Assembly (NCBI RefSeq): GCF_013299185.1
Contig: NZ_JAAFKG010000035.1
Span: 19,126-83,125 of the forward strand
Origin: Microcoleus sp. bin48.metabat.b7b8b9.023
Lineage (GTDB): Bacteria; Cyanobacteriota; Cyanobacteriia; Cyanobacteriales; Microcoleaceae
DNA length: 64,000 nt
Direction: 5' to 3'
Translations under genes and position numbers: made by a program
Shown: positions 26,461-34,865 of the stretch, one piece after another
Numbering within the stretch: position 1 is the first letter of the stretch
Layout: the number at the start of each line of letters is the position of its first letter
Notes under the pieces: model-generated
Told to the model about the DNA's origin: nothing
The model's database searches: none
What the model saw: only the letters and a program-made list of their open reading frames with translations

Positions 26461-27116
26461 TTAATTGATATAACTTGAGTTATTTTGCTGTTTCCAAAAG
26501 GGACGATCAAAAAACACTATCTTGTTCAAGGATATCACAAATTTAGTGTCTGCGTTTAACTGGCAAAAGAATTTATATTTATTTACATTTTTTGACATTG
26601 TTAAATGTTAATATTAATGCGCGATGCAGTTGTGTAGAGCGCATTAATTGGGATATTTGGGCAGCGAATTAATACAATTTTGGAAAATTAATGCAACAAT
26701 ATTGGTAAGGTGTCTCGCCATCTATTCCAAAAACAACAGAACATCAAACTATAGCAGTCCTTGCAGGAGTCGTAAAGTTTTTTACCCCACCCCAACCCTC
26801 CCCTTATTAAGGGGAGGGAGTAAGAAATGCACAAATGATTTAGGATTGCTATAGCGACGCAAAGCGCGACAATAGTTGACTAAACAAACTCAACTAAGAG
26901 TGTTGTAGCAAGGATTTTTTCAATTGGTATAAGTAGAAGTTTGGCATAAATATTTGATTGACAGGTCAATTATAGATTAAAAGTTTATCTAACAAAAATA
27001 AAATAGAGATAATTTTAAGTAGAGCGAGCGAATTAGTGCAATCTTGTTTAATGACTGAAATTCAACCACTCTACTTATGATGTGTCCGCAAACTATTTTG
27101 GATAATTAACCAAAGC
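26461..27116. other. 656-bp intergenic region, one MITE, no gene
   Basis: The stretch contains the promoter side of the coiled-coil gene and the 3' side of the thioesterase gene. A MITE-like element occupies 26749-26854. The remaining A/T-rich DNA has no credible coding frame; the frame at 26648-26854 runs through the repeat and looks accidental. Confidence 0.6.
26749..26854. repeat. MITE-like element, ends CTATAGCAGTCC
   Basis: The ends CTATAGCAGTCC (26749) and GGATTGCTATAG (26843-26854) are near-perfect reverse complements. The core carries ACCCTCCCCTTATTAAGGGG, the C/G-rich palindrome also found in the elements at 12.5, 27.8 and 45.4 kb. Confidence 0.6.
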
Positions 27117-27620
27117 TTAGGGTAAAGGTTTAACAGAAAGCCTTGTCAAAGCTTCCTTCAGCGCTGGCGGCAATTGGCGGATAATCTTGCCCTTGTCCCG
27201 ATCGACACCAACCAAAGTTACCTGTGCTGTCACGTATAATTCTTGAGCGTCGGGCGATCGAATTTCGTAATCCCAAAGCAGCCGCACGCCCTCGGTAGCA
27301 GCCATCCGGGTTCTGACTGCCACAGATTGACCCATTTGTACAGAGCGGTGGTAGCGCAGTGAAAGCTCAACCACCGGCAATTCGACACCCTGCGCCACCC
27401 ACTCTGCATACTCGATGCCGAGAGAGCGCAAACTTTCCACCCTAGCTTCCTCCATCCAAGTCAGATAAGTCCCGTGCCAAACCGCGCCGCTGTAGTCAGT
27501 ATGGTGGGGGTAGACTCGCACCAAATATTCAAACCAGCCCTCCGAGTCCATCATTCCAGGTCGCTTTTGAATAGCACCACCTGCTGCAAGTTCTGGTTGA
27601 GTTCGATCGTTCTCTAACAC
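27117..27620 (-). CDS. Acyl-CoA thioesterase, 4HBT/YbgC-type hotdog fold
   Basis: The 167-residue protein is a single hotdog domain. The signature YPHHTDYSGAVWHGTYLTWM (about residues 37-56) carries the aspartate of the YbgC/4-hydroxybenzoyl-CoA thioesterase family, followed by EEARVESLRSLGIEY and VVELSLRYHRSV. Such enzymes release free acids from acyl-CoA or acyl-ACP. The N-terminal 20-25 residues are not part of the fold, so the start may be the ATG at the pair MMDSEG (about residue 23) rather than the first. It stands alone on its strand. A DHNA-CoA hydrolase role in phylloquinone synthesis is possible but cannot be shown. Confidence 0.8.
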   Translation of the reverse strand: MLENDRTQPELAAGGAIQKRPGMMDSEGWFEYLVRVYPHHTDYSGAVWHGTYLTWMEEARVESLRSLGIEYAEWVAQGVELPVVELSLRYHRSVQMGQSVAVRTRMAATEGVRLLWDYEIRSPDAQELYVTAQVTLVGVDRDKGKIIRQLPPALKEALTRLSVKPLP

Positions 27621-27707
27621 GTTACAAATTGTTCCAAAACGCTACATTTCTACAAATCATAAAGCAAACTTGAGGCCTATGCTAAACATTAACCCACTAG
27701 AGTAATA

Positions 27708-27859
27708 CCAATTTTTTATGAAGCTGCATAGAATCCGATCCCCCCTTAGCTTGCCCCCTACTCCCCCTTAATAAGGGGGGGACAAGATTCCGCTCAAAGT
27801 CCCCCGACCTAAGGGGGATTTAGGGGGATCAAGATATGTGCAACTTCACATTAAATTGG
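27708..27859. repeat. MITE flanked by TA, ends CCAATTT
   Basis: The 152-bp element starts CCAATTTTTTATGAAGCTGC and ends with a reverse complement of the type CCAATTTAATGTGAAGTTGC, and is flanked by TA on both sides. The outer seven bases match the ends of the IS630 element at 42091-43246. The core holds the C/G-rich palindrome repeat (CCCCCTTAATAAGGGGG type). Confidence 0.65.
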
Positions 27860-27921
27860 TATAACAACGCCCTAGTGAGAGCGCCCTACAACAAAACTCA
27901 ACTGTTTTCACACCAAAAACC

Positions 27922-28776
27922 ATGATAGAAAAAATTTTAGTAGCCGTCGCCGGTCGCGGCTTGTGCGAAGAGATGTTTAATATGTTGATGGACATCCCTT
28001 CCTTGCAACAAAGCTCTGTCACCGTTTTGCACGTCGTGCCGCAGCAAGTAACTTCCGATGGCATGGCCGAGAAGTTGGAAGAAGGAGGTAAAATTTTAGC
28101 ACAAGCAGTGCAGTCTTTGAAAATAGATCCCAGCAAAGTCAATCCGCGGCTGAAACAGGGAGACCCGAAAACCACAGTTTGCCAAGTCGCAGAAGAAGAA
28201 CAATCCGACTTAGTAATTATGGGTTCGCGGGGATTCGGACGGCTGCAATCGATTTTGGAAAACTCAGTCAGCCAGTATGTTTTCCAGCTAACATCGAGAC
28301 CGATGTTGTTAGTAAAAGACGACATCTACGTCAAAAAAATCAAGCGCGTCATGGTAGCGCTCGACAACTCAGAATCTGCCAAACAGTCATTGCAGCTTGC
28401 GCTATCTTTGGTTAAAGAAGTGAGTGGCGGGCAGATAATTCTAGTACACGTCACCAAAGATTTGACTGGAAAATACGCCGAAGATGTGACAGCAAATGCT
28501 GAAAAAGACTCCGTATTGGCTCCGGGAGTAGCACTCGCGAAACAAATGGGAGTTAGCTACCGCTGCGTGAGTGCTACAGGTAAGCCCGGTGAAGCAATTT
28601 GTCAGATTGCAGAGGAAGTGAATGCAGATTTGTTGGTAATCGGTTCCCCGGATCGGCGGCCAAACGTTGCTAAAAATTTCCTGGATCTCGATCGACTCCT
28701 AGGAAATTCCCTATCAGACTACGTGCGAGTCTACGCCAACTGTCCCGTCTTGCTCGCTCGGACGATCGTCAGCTAA
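27922..28776 (+). CDS. Universal stress protein with two UspA domains
   Basis: The 284-residue protein has two consecutive UspA domains (residues 1-135 and 140-282). Domain 1 has the ATP-binding signature VIMGSRGFGRLQSILENSVS (G-2x-G-9x-S type). Domain 2 starts KRVMVALDNSESAKQSLQLA and has VIGSPDRRP and LLGNSLSDYV. Such proteins bind nucleotides and help survival under stress; exact role unknown. A strong hairpin terminator follows 23 bp after the stop. Upstream lies the MITE at 27708-27859, so the promoter must lie in or right after it. Confidence 0.92.
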   Translation: MIEKILVAVAGRGLCEEMFNMLMDIPSLQQSSVTVLHVVPQQVTSDGMAEKLEEGGKILAQAVQSLKIDPSKVNPRLKQGDPKTTVCQVAEEEQSDLVIMGSRGFGRLQSILENSVSQYVFQLTSRPMLLVKDDIYVKKIKRVMVALDNSESAKQSLQLALSLVKEVSGGQIILVHVTKDLTGKYAEDVTANAEKDSVLAPGVALAKQMGVSYRCVSATGKPGEAICQIAEEVNADLLVIGSPDRRPNVAKNFLDLDRLLGNSLSDYVRVYANCPVLLARTIVS

Positions 28777-28798
28777 ACTCTCAACACTAACTGTTAAC

Positions 28799-28839
28799 AA
28801 AAAAAAGCGCCCCAGTAAAAAACTGTTGGCGCTTTTTTT
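28799..28839. terminator. Bidirectional intrinsic terminator between usp gene and psbM
   Basis: AAAAAAAGCGCC at 28800 pairs with GGCGCTTTTTTT at 28828, with a short loop. A-tract and T-tract on the two sides make it suitable for both the plus-strand stress protein gene and the minus-strand psbM gene. Confidence 0.85.
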
Positions 28840-28876
28840 GCAATTAGCTTTCGCCAGAAATAAATAGCAGCAGTCG

Positions 28877-28990
28877 CTATTGTTTTCCGCCTTCACGGCT
28901 AGCGGTTTGAATGTACAGAATGATTAGAAAAACACTGGGAACCAATACAAACAGAATGGTTGCCACAAACCCTAAATCGTTAACTTCCAT
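28877..28990 (-). CDS. psbM: Photosystem II protein PsbM
   Basis: This 37-residue open frame is below the size of routine gene calls. It reads [20 protein letters not shown] then [17 protein letters not shown], which matches PsbM (a single transmembrane helix at the photosystem II dimer interface) by its [16 protein letters not shown] and [10 protein letters not shown] pattern. The start ATG (28990-28988) follows GGGGGTCTTC. It is monocistronic, with the bidirectional terminator 38 bp downstream. Confidence 0.95.
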   Translation of the reverse strand: MEVNDLGFVATILFVLVPSVFLIILYIQTASREGGKQ

Positions 28991-29135
28991 GAAGACCCCC
29001 GCCTGTATCGGAAAATATGAAAATACACACAACTAGGATACCACTCAAAGGCAAAAGGGAAACTGGAATGGAGCAGAAGGTAGCACCAGACAGTTGAATA
29101 GGTAAAAAATCCACATTCAAAATCCAAGAATTTTT

Positions 29136-29214
29136 ATTTCCTAATGCCCCATGCCCTGTTTGGCCGATGCCCCATGCCCCATGCCCCATGCCCCATCCCC
29201 CATCCCTCCGCTTC
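29136..29214. repeat. CCCCATG heptamer repeat
   Basis: The run contains about six copies of CCCCATG (with variants such as CCCTGTT and CCGATG) next to the ferredoxin gene stop. It gives a long frame without start on the minus strand that is not a gene. Confidence 0.8.
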
Positions 29215-29231
29215 ACTTCGCCCACCGGCAG

Positions 29232-29528
29232 TTAAGGCTTAGTCTTGACGCTCACCGGGCCGTTAACCATGGTTTGACAAGCCAAGCGATAGTTTTCTGG
29301 CTTTTTCTTGAGCTTGCGGTTCTCAAAGTCTGTGCGGGGCGACAGATTTTCACTACCCTCGACAATTTCCACAATGCAGGTACCGCATTGACCGATGCCC
29401 CCGCAATTCATCATCTTTCCCGAAAACGTGTATAAGTCGATGCGGTTTTCCAGAGCTTTGAATCTCAAATTGGCTCCGTCTGCTGCGATGACTTCCTGAT
29501 TTTCCTTCACAAACTTGATATTGGCCAT
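29232..29528 (-). CDS. 2Fe-2S ferredoxin (plant/adrenodoxin-like fold)
   Basis: The 98-residue protein carries the 2Fe-2S cysteine pattern [11 protein letters not shown] (C-x5-C-x2-C, residues 42-50) and the distant fourth cysteine in RLACQTMV (about residue 84). The spacing differs slightly from the photosynthetic ferredoxin PetF and resembles the smaller cyanobacterial ferredoxins of adrenodoxin style. It would be a soluble electron carrier; partner unknown. Start ATG at 29528 after a GATC-rich leader. It is 238 bp upstream of psbM on the same strand. Confidence 0.88.
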   Translation of the reverse strand: MANIKFVKENQEVIAADGANLRFKALENRIDLYTFSGKMMNCGGIGQCGTCIVEIVEGSENLSPRTDFENRKLKKKPENYRLACQTMVNGPVSVKTKP

Positions 29529-29864
29529 TGCCGATCCTTTAACGCAGTTGACATAGAACTCTATTACAAAATATTAAGTGGAGTGTCGGATATTTAACAA
29601 ATGTCTAATTGTCTTTTGTAGCTATCCCGACAAGGAATCGCCCCAATCCAACTGAACCCAACCCATTTTAGATTTTAGATTTTGGAATTGGGGAATGAGT
29701 GATGAGTGGGAGTGACTGATGCAGATCGTGGCTGGGAGTTGAGGTACAGTGGGCTTTTGTTACCAGAAAGAATTGGTTGAAAGCCCGCCCGCCTTGTCGG
29801 GAGAAATTAAAATCACACTATTCATTCCCCAAATCCTCCGACTTCGAGGTCGTTGTCAACTGAT
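29529..29864. other. Intergenic region without recognisable gene
   Basis: This 336-bp stretch holds the promoter of the ferredoxin gene on the minus strand and the 3' flank of the TolC gene. Apart from partial repeats (TTTTAGATTTTAGATTTTGG, and a TCAACTG array that begins at 29857) nothing stands out, and no coding frame is convincing. Confidence 0.5.
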
Positions 29865-29938
29865 TAACGCTGTCAACTGTCAACTATCAACTGTCAACTG
29901 ATTAACGCTGTCAACTGTCAACTGTCAACTGTCAACTG
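29865..29938. repeat. Heptamer array CTGTCAA (TTGACAG on the other strand)
   Basis: About nine copies of CTGTCAA occur in two blocks separated by CTGATTAACG, which itself is present twice. It is the same heptamer family as at 23184-23266, in the opposite orientation. Confidence 0.9.
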
Positions 29939-29941
29939 GTA

Positions 29942-31849
29942 TTAAGGAGCATCCGAGAGGTTATTAGTAGGAAGATTGGTCACAGCGCGCTGGAGAGACG
30001 AAAGCCCCAGGTTGTAGTTGACAATTGCCGACAATCGGTTTCTCTCAGCCCTCGTCAAATCTGTTTCCGCCTGAATTACATCAGTCTGAGTGCCTACGCC
30101 AGCTTGAAAGCGGAGTCTGGCCAGACGCAAAGCTTCCCTCGACTGCAAAACTCCGGCTTCAGAAGTTTCGATATTCTCAAAACTCGACTCCAAACCAAAA
30201 TAAGCTTGTTCAACTTCTCGGCGCACCTGGTTGCGGATTTGGTCAAATCGACTTTCGGCGATCGAGATATCGGCATCCCGCTGTTTTATCCTCGCCTTCA
30301 CCGCGCCCCCGTCGAAGAAATTCCAAGTCAGATTGGCTTGCACCGCATACCCGCTCGCCCAGCCGCGAGTTGCAAACGGTCTGGTATCGTCTGTAGTTAG
30401 CCCTTGAAAGTTGTAGGAACCAGTGACATTAACCTGAGGTAGCCCGCCCGCCCGAATCGATCGCCTTTGTTGCTGGCTGATATTCCTCTGTACTAACTGC
30501 TGTTCCAACTCAGGGCGATTCTTAAAAGCCTGCACGATACTCTCTTCCAAAGACAGCCTCCAGGAGCCAGCTTGCTCCACGGGGTCAGCCGCCGTCAAGT
30601 TTGCCGACTGACTGATATTCAAAATCTCAGCCAGCCGCCGCTGGGCCACCCGCTGATCGCGACGGGCTACGGACAGTTGCTGCACTTCGTTGGCCACATT
30701 TGACTGAGCCTGCAACACAGCAAAGCGGGTTCCCACCCCTGCTCGTTCCAAAGCTTCCGCATCCCGCAAACTTTGCTGGGCATTTCTCACCGAAGCTTGG
30801 CGGATAGCAACTTGTCCGTCGGAGTTTTGCAGGTTGTAGTAAGCCTCAGAAGTGTCGAAGCGGAGTTCCTCGGCTTGACGTTCCAAATCGAGTTCCCGAA
30901 AGCGCAACTGTTCCCTAGCTGCGCGAATATTAGCGGTACGGCGACCGAAAATGTCCAGATCGTAGCTCAACTGCAAAGTGTTGTTGAGACCGATGCTGCC
31001 GAAATTTTGAAATTCGGGAGAATTTGTGGGGAGTTGGCGGCTGGCGGGTAAATTGTCATTTTGGCGAAGTCGAGTCTGCACGCCAATCTGTCCGCTGGCG
31101 CTGACTTGACGGCTGGCGTTCATTTGAAAAGTCAGATCGGGAAATAAAGCAGCTTGTTGTTCGCGTACAACCGATCGAGTTTGTTCGACTTGTTTCTGAG
31201 CGATTTGCAAAATTTGGCTGTTGCGGCGGGCCAGATCGATCGCCTGCTGCAAAGTAATTGACTGAGTTTGCTCGATTCTGACATCCTCGGGCTTTGTCGG
31301 AAACTGTAGCGGATTCGGGTTGGGTTCTAGGTTCGTCGGGGGCTTGGTGTCTAAAATGCCCTTGGGGGTGAGAGGCGGGAAAGTTTCATTCGGAGTGCCG
31401 CGGGGAACAGGTGCTGGCAAATTCGGCACCGGAACATTGTTGGGGTTGCTCGGAACCGGTTTCTGCCGATTGTTTGCCGGTGCTGGTTTTGGAGACTGCG
31501 CCAAATACTCCTGCTGCTGGGTTGATGGGGCAGCCGGAGCAACCTGTTGGGGCTTTGATGCTTGTTGGTTTGACTCAATGGGGGGAGTTGCTGCGATCGA
31601 CTGTTCCCCAGCTTTTTGAGATTCGGATGTTGGTGGGTTTTGGGCGATCGACTGTTGTGGATCTTCTGATGTTGGTTCTGAGGCTGTGTTGGAGGTCGAT
31701 CGAATATTCTGCGCTAATTCGATCGGATTGCTAAGGGGGGAACCATCCTGAGATTGAGCCGGAGACTGTGCTGAAGCACTTTGTCCGGCGTTGCTGAAAG
31801 TAATTGCAGCGCCCACTCCGACCACCACGATTTGACGAAAAACACGCAT
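29942..31849 (-). CDS. TolC family outer-membrane efflux protein
   Basis: The 635-residue protein has a signal peptide (first 27 residues, ending SASA), a 170-residue Gln/Pro/Asn-rich linker (AEPTSEDPQQ, PKPAPANNRQKPVP), and the OEP/TolC domain from about 195. The domain shows its repeat halves: ITLQQAIDLARRNSQILQIA and QVEQTRSVVREQQAALFPDL, then the second half with VRREVEQAYFGLESSFENIE. It would form the outer-membrane channel of a type I secretion or multidrug efflux complex. No partner (HlyD/RND/ABC) lies within 10 kb except perhaps the ABC exporter at 14.7 kb. The long proline-rich linker is typical of cyanobacterial homologues. Confidence 0.9.
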   Translation of the reverse strand: MRVFRQIVVVGVGAAITFSNAGQSASAQSPAQSQDGSPLSNPIELAQNIRSTSNTASEPTSEDPQQSIAQNPPTSESQKAGEQSIAATPPIESNQQASKPQQVAPAAPSTQQQEYLAQSPKPAPANNRQKPVPSNPNNVPVPNLPAPVPRGTPNETFPPLTPKGILDTKPPTNLEPNPNPLQFPTKPEDVRIEQTQSITLQQAIDLARRNSQILQIAQKQVEQTRSVVREQQAALFPDLTFQMNASRQVSASGQIGVQTRLRQNDNLPASRQLPTNSPEFQNFGSIGLNNTLQLSYDLDIFGRRTANIRAAREQLRFRELDLERQAEELRFDTSEAYYNLQNSDGQVAIRQASVRNAQQSLRDAEALERAGVGTRFAVLQAQSNVANEVQQLSVARRDQRVAQRRLAEILNISQSANLTAADPVEQAGSWRLSLEESIVQAFKNRPELEQQLVQRNISQQQRRSIRAGGLPQVNVTGSYNFQGLTTDDTRPFATRGWASGYAVQANLTWNFFDGGAVKARIKQRDADISIAESRFDQIRNQVRREVEQAYFGLESSFENIETSEAGVLQSREALRLARLRFQAGVGTQTDVIQAETDLTRAERNRLSAIVNYNLGLSSLQRAVTNLPTNNLSDAP

Positions 31850-31990
31850 AATTTTTTAATTACTTTGCAATTCTAGAGACAATTTTAGAGCAAGATTGAG
31901 GTCTCAAGTTTCTAGTTTGGTTCCTGAACCCGACAGTTAGCAAGTCACAATTACCGTACTCCTGTTGCTGGTGAAGGCTTGATTCAAAAT

Positions 31991-33547
31991 TTACAATTGA
32001 ACTTCAGCAGTTGCCAGACCGATCGCCCCCGAGATTAGTTCCTCTACTCCACTTACCGGCAAAATCCGGGTTTTCAGGGACTTTTCGAGCTGTTCTACAG
32101 TCATGTCGTCAAGAAAACGAGGTGAGTCCTGTTTTAGCATGACCGAGGGCAGGAGGATGCCATCTCCCAAGTCTTTTCCCTGCAAAGCTTCGAGTAAATC
32201 TTGCCCGGTGAGCAAACCCGTAACAGTGATAGTTTGTCCCCAGTAGCGGCTGGACAGTGCCACCATGTTGACGGACAAGCCGGGAATTTGGTTTAGTTGT
32301 TGTGCGATCGGGCGAAAAGCCTGTTCAACAGCATTTCCCACCACCCAAACCAACCGGCGGGGCTCAATCAGCGGCAACGGTTGCAGCTTAGCAAAAGCCG
32401 TTTCAAACTGCCCAACAAACTGCCGGATCGAACCCACACCATTACCAATTTGGGGATAATCTTCATAATCCGCCGCCGACGGCAAATCCAAACCCGCGAT
32501 TAAAAACCACTCATCAGCCAGCCAAATACAGCGCGATTTTGAATTTCCCTTTTTCCCAGAAGATTTGAAATCTTCTAACTCTTCTAACTCTTCTCCCCCC
32601 CTTAGCAAGGGGGGGCTGGGGGGGGTGAATTTTGAATTCTTTTTATTCGCCTTTACATCTTCTAACTCTTCTCCCCCCCTTAGCAAGGGGGGGCTGGGGG
32701 GGGTGAATTTTGAATTCTTTTTCTTAGCCTTGCCGCCGCCTTTCCCTTGACTCAAAACAGCTTGAATTTTCTGCACTTGCGCGATAACTTCCCGCGCTTT
32801 TTCGGCAGTTACAGCAATCAATTCATCTTCCGCAGGACGAAAGCGAGTCAAACCCACCGGCACCACAGCCACCGACGCTACAGCCGGGATATTTCCAGTA
32901 TGAAACTTTGCCAAATCCAACAAAGTGCGTTCCAAATGTTCGCCATCATTAATTCCCGGACAAACCACAACTTGAGCGTGAATTTGCAAGCGGCGCTCTT
33001 GAAACCATTTAATTTGTTCTAAAATCTTCCCAGCCCGAAAATTTTTCAACAAGCGAATTCGCACATCCGGTTCCGTAGCGTGCACGGAAACATAAAGAGG
33101 AGAAAGCCGCATTTGTTCGATGCGGTTCCATTCTTTTTCCGTCAGATTAGTGAGAGTGAGATAGCTGCCATAAAGAAAGCTGAGGCGGTAATCATCATCC
33201 TTGAGATAGAGAGTTTCGCGCTTTCCCGGAGGCTGCTGGTCGATAAAGCAAAAAGGGCAGCGGTTGTTGCACTGAATTAGTCCGTCGAATAAGGCAGTTT
33301 CAAATTCCACACCCAAGTCTTCGTCATAGTCTTTTTCTATTTCCAACTTGTGAGTTTTGCCCTTAGCATCTAAAACTTCTAGTTCCAGAAATTCATCGGC
33401 GCACAGGAATTGATAGTCAATCAAGTCGCGGGGTTTTTGGCCGTTGATGGCGACGATGGAGTCTCCGGCATCAAATCCCATTTCGGCAGCGATACTGTCG
33501 GGGATAACTTTAGTAATTCGGGCTGGTCTGGTGGAGGAGTCGCTCAT
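31991..33547 (-). CDS. PDZ-radical SAM protein (TIGR03279/DUF512 family) with repeat insertion
   Basis: The 518-residue protein starts with a PDZ-like domain (SIAAEMGFDAGDSIVAINGQ), then the radical SAM cluster motif CNNRCPFCFIDQQPPG (C-x3-C-x2-C, about residue 93), the strand YLTLTNL, and a C-terminal DUF512 part. Family members are conserved in cyanobacteria and some Firmicutes, function unproven. Between residues about 270 and 345 a foreign-looking stretch interrupts the normal sequence. It consists of two copies of KNSKFTPPSPPLLRGGEELE, encoded by a C/G-rich intergenic palindrome repeat inserted in frame (about 32550-32725). The radical SAM core is not affected. Confidence 0.88.
   Translation of the reverse strand: MSDSSTRPARITKVIPDSIAAEMGFDAGDSIVAINGQKPRDLIDYQFLCADEFLELEVLDAKGKTHKLEIEKDYDEDLGVEFETALFDGLIQCNNRCPFCFIDQQPPGKRETLYLKDDDYRLSFLYGSYLTLTNLTEKEWNRIEQMRLSPLYVSVHATEPDVRIRLLKNFRAGKILEQIKWFQERRLQIHAQVVVCPGINDGEHLERTLLDLAKFHTGNIPAVASVAVVPVGLTRFRPAEDELIAVTAEKAREVIAQVQKIQAVLSQGKGGGKAKKKNSKFTPPSPPLLRGGEELEDVKANKKNSKFTPPSPPLLRGGEELEELEDFKSSGKKGNSKSRCIWLADEWFLIAGLDLPSAADYEDYPQIGNGVGSIRQFVGQFETAFAKLQPLPLIEPRRLVWVVGNAVEQAFRPIAQQLNQIPGLSVNMVALSSRYWGQTITVTGLLTGQDLLEALQGKDLGDGILLPSVMLKQDSPRFLDDMTVEQLEKSLKTRILPVSGVEELISGAIGLATAEVQL
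32575..32725. repeat. Duplicated palindromic repeat inserted in frame in a coding gene
   Basis: Two copies (about 32575 and 32658) of TTCTCCCCCCCTTAGCAAGG, GGGGGCTGGGGGGGGTGAAT lie inside the radical SAM gene without breaking its frame. Each is followed by GAATTCTTTTT. The CCCTTAGCAAGGG palindrome is the same class as intergenic repeats in this window. Confidence 0.85.
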
Positions 33548-33670
33548 ACGATCGCGCTAGCGTTTTCAAGTTTGATAAATTGCTGTTCAAAAAAAGATTT
33601 TTATTTTAAATTCAGCCTACAACGCTATCACAATTTATATTATTTGTCAAGCGCGCTGGGTCGGGAGAAA

Positions 33671-33703
33671 CAGTTGACAGTTGACAGTTGACAGTTGACA
33701 GTT
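33671..33703. repeat. TTGACAG heptamer array
   Basis: Four to five copies of CAGTTGA/TTGACAG lie just downstream of the ZIP-transporter remnant. Confidence 0.85.
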
Positions 33704-33733
33704 TGAGAGTGACATCTACGCTGACTTGCAGCT

Positions 33734-33916
33734 TCAATCCCCGGAATGAGTAGCGAAAAAGCTGTTGTCGCCAGCATGACAACCGCCGCCAAAACCTAAT
33801 ATAATTGCGATCGGGCGATCGCTAATTTCCCGCAAAAATAGCACGGGCAATGCTCCAACAAAGGTTGTACCGCCCGAGATCAAACTCACACTCAGCCCAA
33901 TCGTGGAAATTGCCAT
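33734..33916 (-). pseudogene. ZIP family metal transporter, N-terminal fragment with frameshift
   Basis: The frame opens MAISTIGLSVSLISGGTTFV, GALPVLFLREISDRPIAIIL and GFGGG, which fits the first helix of ZIP-type zinc/iron transporters. One base too many after GGCGGCGGT throws it out of frame. In the next frame the natural continuation is VMLATTAFSLLIPG, at 33741-33781. After that the sequence breaks off into the TTGACAG array. The remnant lacks more than three quarters of the protein and cannot work. Confidence 0.65.
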
Positions 33917-33973
33917 CGTCTAACCCCACAGTTATCAATACGCAACTTTTTGCGATCGCTCAATTCTTGAATT

Positions 33974-34363
33974 ATGCCTCAAACTAAAATCTACGGACAT
34001 ACAGAATTCATCCAACAACACCGGCAAACGATATCAGACAGCATTCATGCTTGTACGATCGAAGCCTTATCTTACCCAGCAGACAAGCGATTTCAACGGT
34101 TTATCTCGCTAGCCCAAGAGGATTTTGTTTATCCCGGCGATCGAACTAACCAATATTTGGTAATTGAAATTAGTTTATTTGAAGGGCGAAGTGTAGAAGC
34201 CAAGAAAAACCTGATGCGCCTGATTTACCAAAAGCTTAATGCTGCATTAAATATCGCACCTAACGATATTGAAATTATCCTATATGAAGTGCCACCACAC
34301 AATTGGGGAGTGAGGGGAGTTCCTGGAGATGAATTGAATTTAAACTACAAAATAAAGGTTTAA
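33974..34363 (+). CDS. Tautomerase superfamily protein
   Basis: The 129-residue protein starts MPQTKIYG, so after removal of methionine the catalytic N-terminal proline of the tautomerase superfamily would be exposed. The rest shows FIQQHRQTISDSIHACTIEA, FYPGDRTNQYLVIEISLFEG-type segments and a C-terminal half (LMRLIYQKLNAALNIAPNDI) typical of the longer Tautomerase_2-like members. The substrate is unknown; such enzymes act on oxo-acids. It stands alone. Start ATG at 33974 is preceded by TTCTTGAATT only, with no clear ribosome site. Confidence 0.8.
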   Translation: MPQTKIYGHTEFIQQHRQTISDSIHACTIEALSYPADKRFQRFISLAQEDFVYPGDRTNQYLVIEISLFEGRSVEAKKNLMRLIYQKLNAALNIAPNDIEIILYEVPPHNWGVRGVPGDELNLNYKIKV

Positions 34364-34427
34364 ATACCTGCGGCGCGGGGAGATTCCATTTCAAATTATA
34401 GCCGCAAGGTTTTGATTCTTCTCACCA

Positions 34428-34490
34428 GTTTGTAGTGTGGACTTTAGTCCGCAAAATACAGTTTGTAGTGTGGACTTTAGTCCGAAAATA
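34428..34490. repeat. Two GTAGTGTGGACTTTAGTCCG repeats
   Basis: Two direct copies of TTTGTAGTGTGGACTTTAGT separated by a few bases are the same family as the array at 35491-35985. The second copy overlaps the end of the small gene on the minus strand. Confidence 0.85.
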
Positions 34491-34743
34491 CGGCACCAAA
34501 ACGACGGACATAGCTTGAACCAACGCGCACGATCCATATCTGAGCAGTCGGGTACTTTGTTCGGAGTCGGCTACAGGCAACTATCTCGTTACTATCGATC
34601 TCCCATGCAGATGTCTCAATATCGATCGCCACAATTTTACCTTTGTTGCTCGGCTCAACTTGCGATCGCACTATGCGATCGTATATCTCATCGCCAAGTC
34701 GTGCAAACTCTTGCTTGCTATAACGGGGTTTCAGAATAGTCAT
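34477..34743 (-). CDS. Conserved hypothetical protein (88 aa)
   Basis: The 88-residue protein has the segment SKQEFARLGDEIYDRIVRSQ, then VEPSNKGKIVAIDIETSAWE, IDSNEIVACSRLRTKYPTAQ and IWIVRVGSSYVRRFG. I have seen this pattern as an uncharacterised, widely scattered small protein of cyanobacteria, often near putative toxin-antitoxin or nuclease genes, but no function is established. The last residues (AVFSD) are encoded by a palindromic repeat, so the natural end may be at RRFG. Upstream (34744-34865) is an A/T-rich stretch. Confidence 0.65.
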   Translation of the reverse strand: MTILKPRYSKQEFARLGDEIYDRIVRSQVEPSNKGKIVAIDIETSAWEIDSNEIVACSRLRTKYPTAQIWIVRVGSSYVRRFGAVFSD

Positions 34744-34865
34744 CGCAGTTCTCTGTGGTTGTCAACTTAATTATACACTTTTAACTTTCAGACGATGTTT
34801 ACATTTACCAAATCAACTGAATGAGCTTTAATATAATGCTTTATGTTGGGCAACAGCATAAAGTA

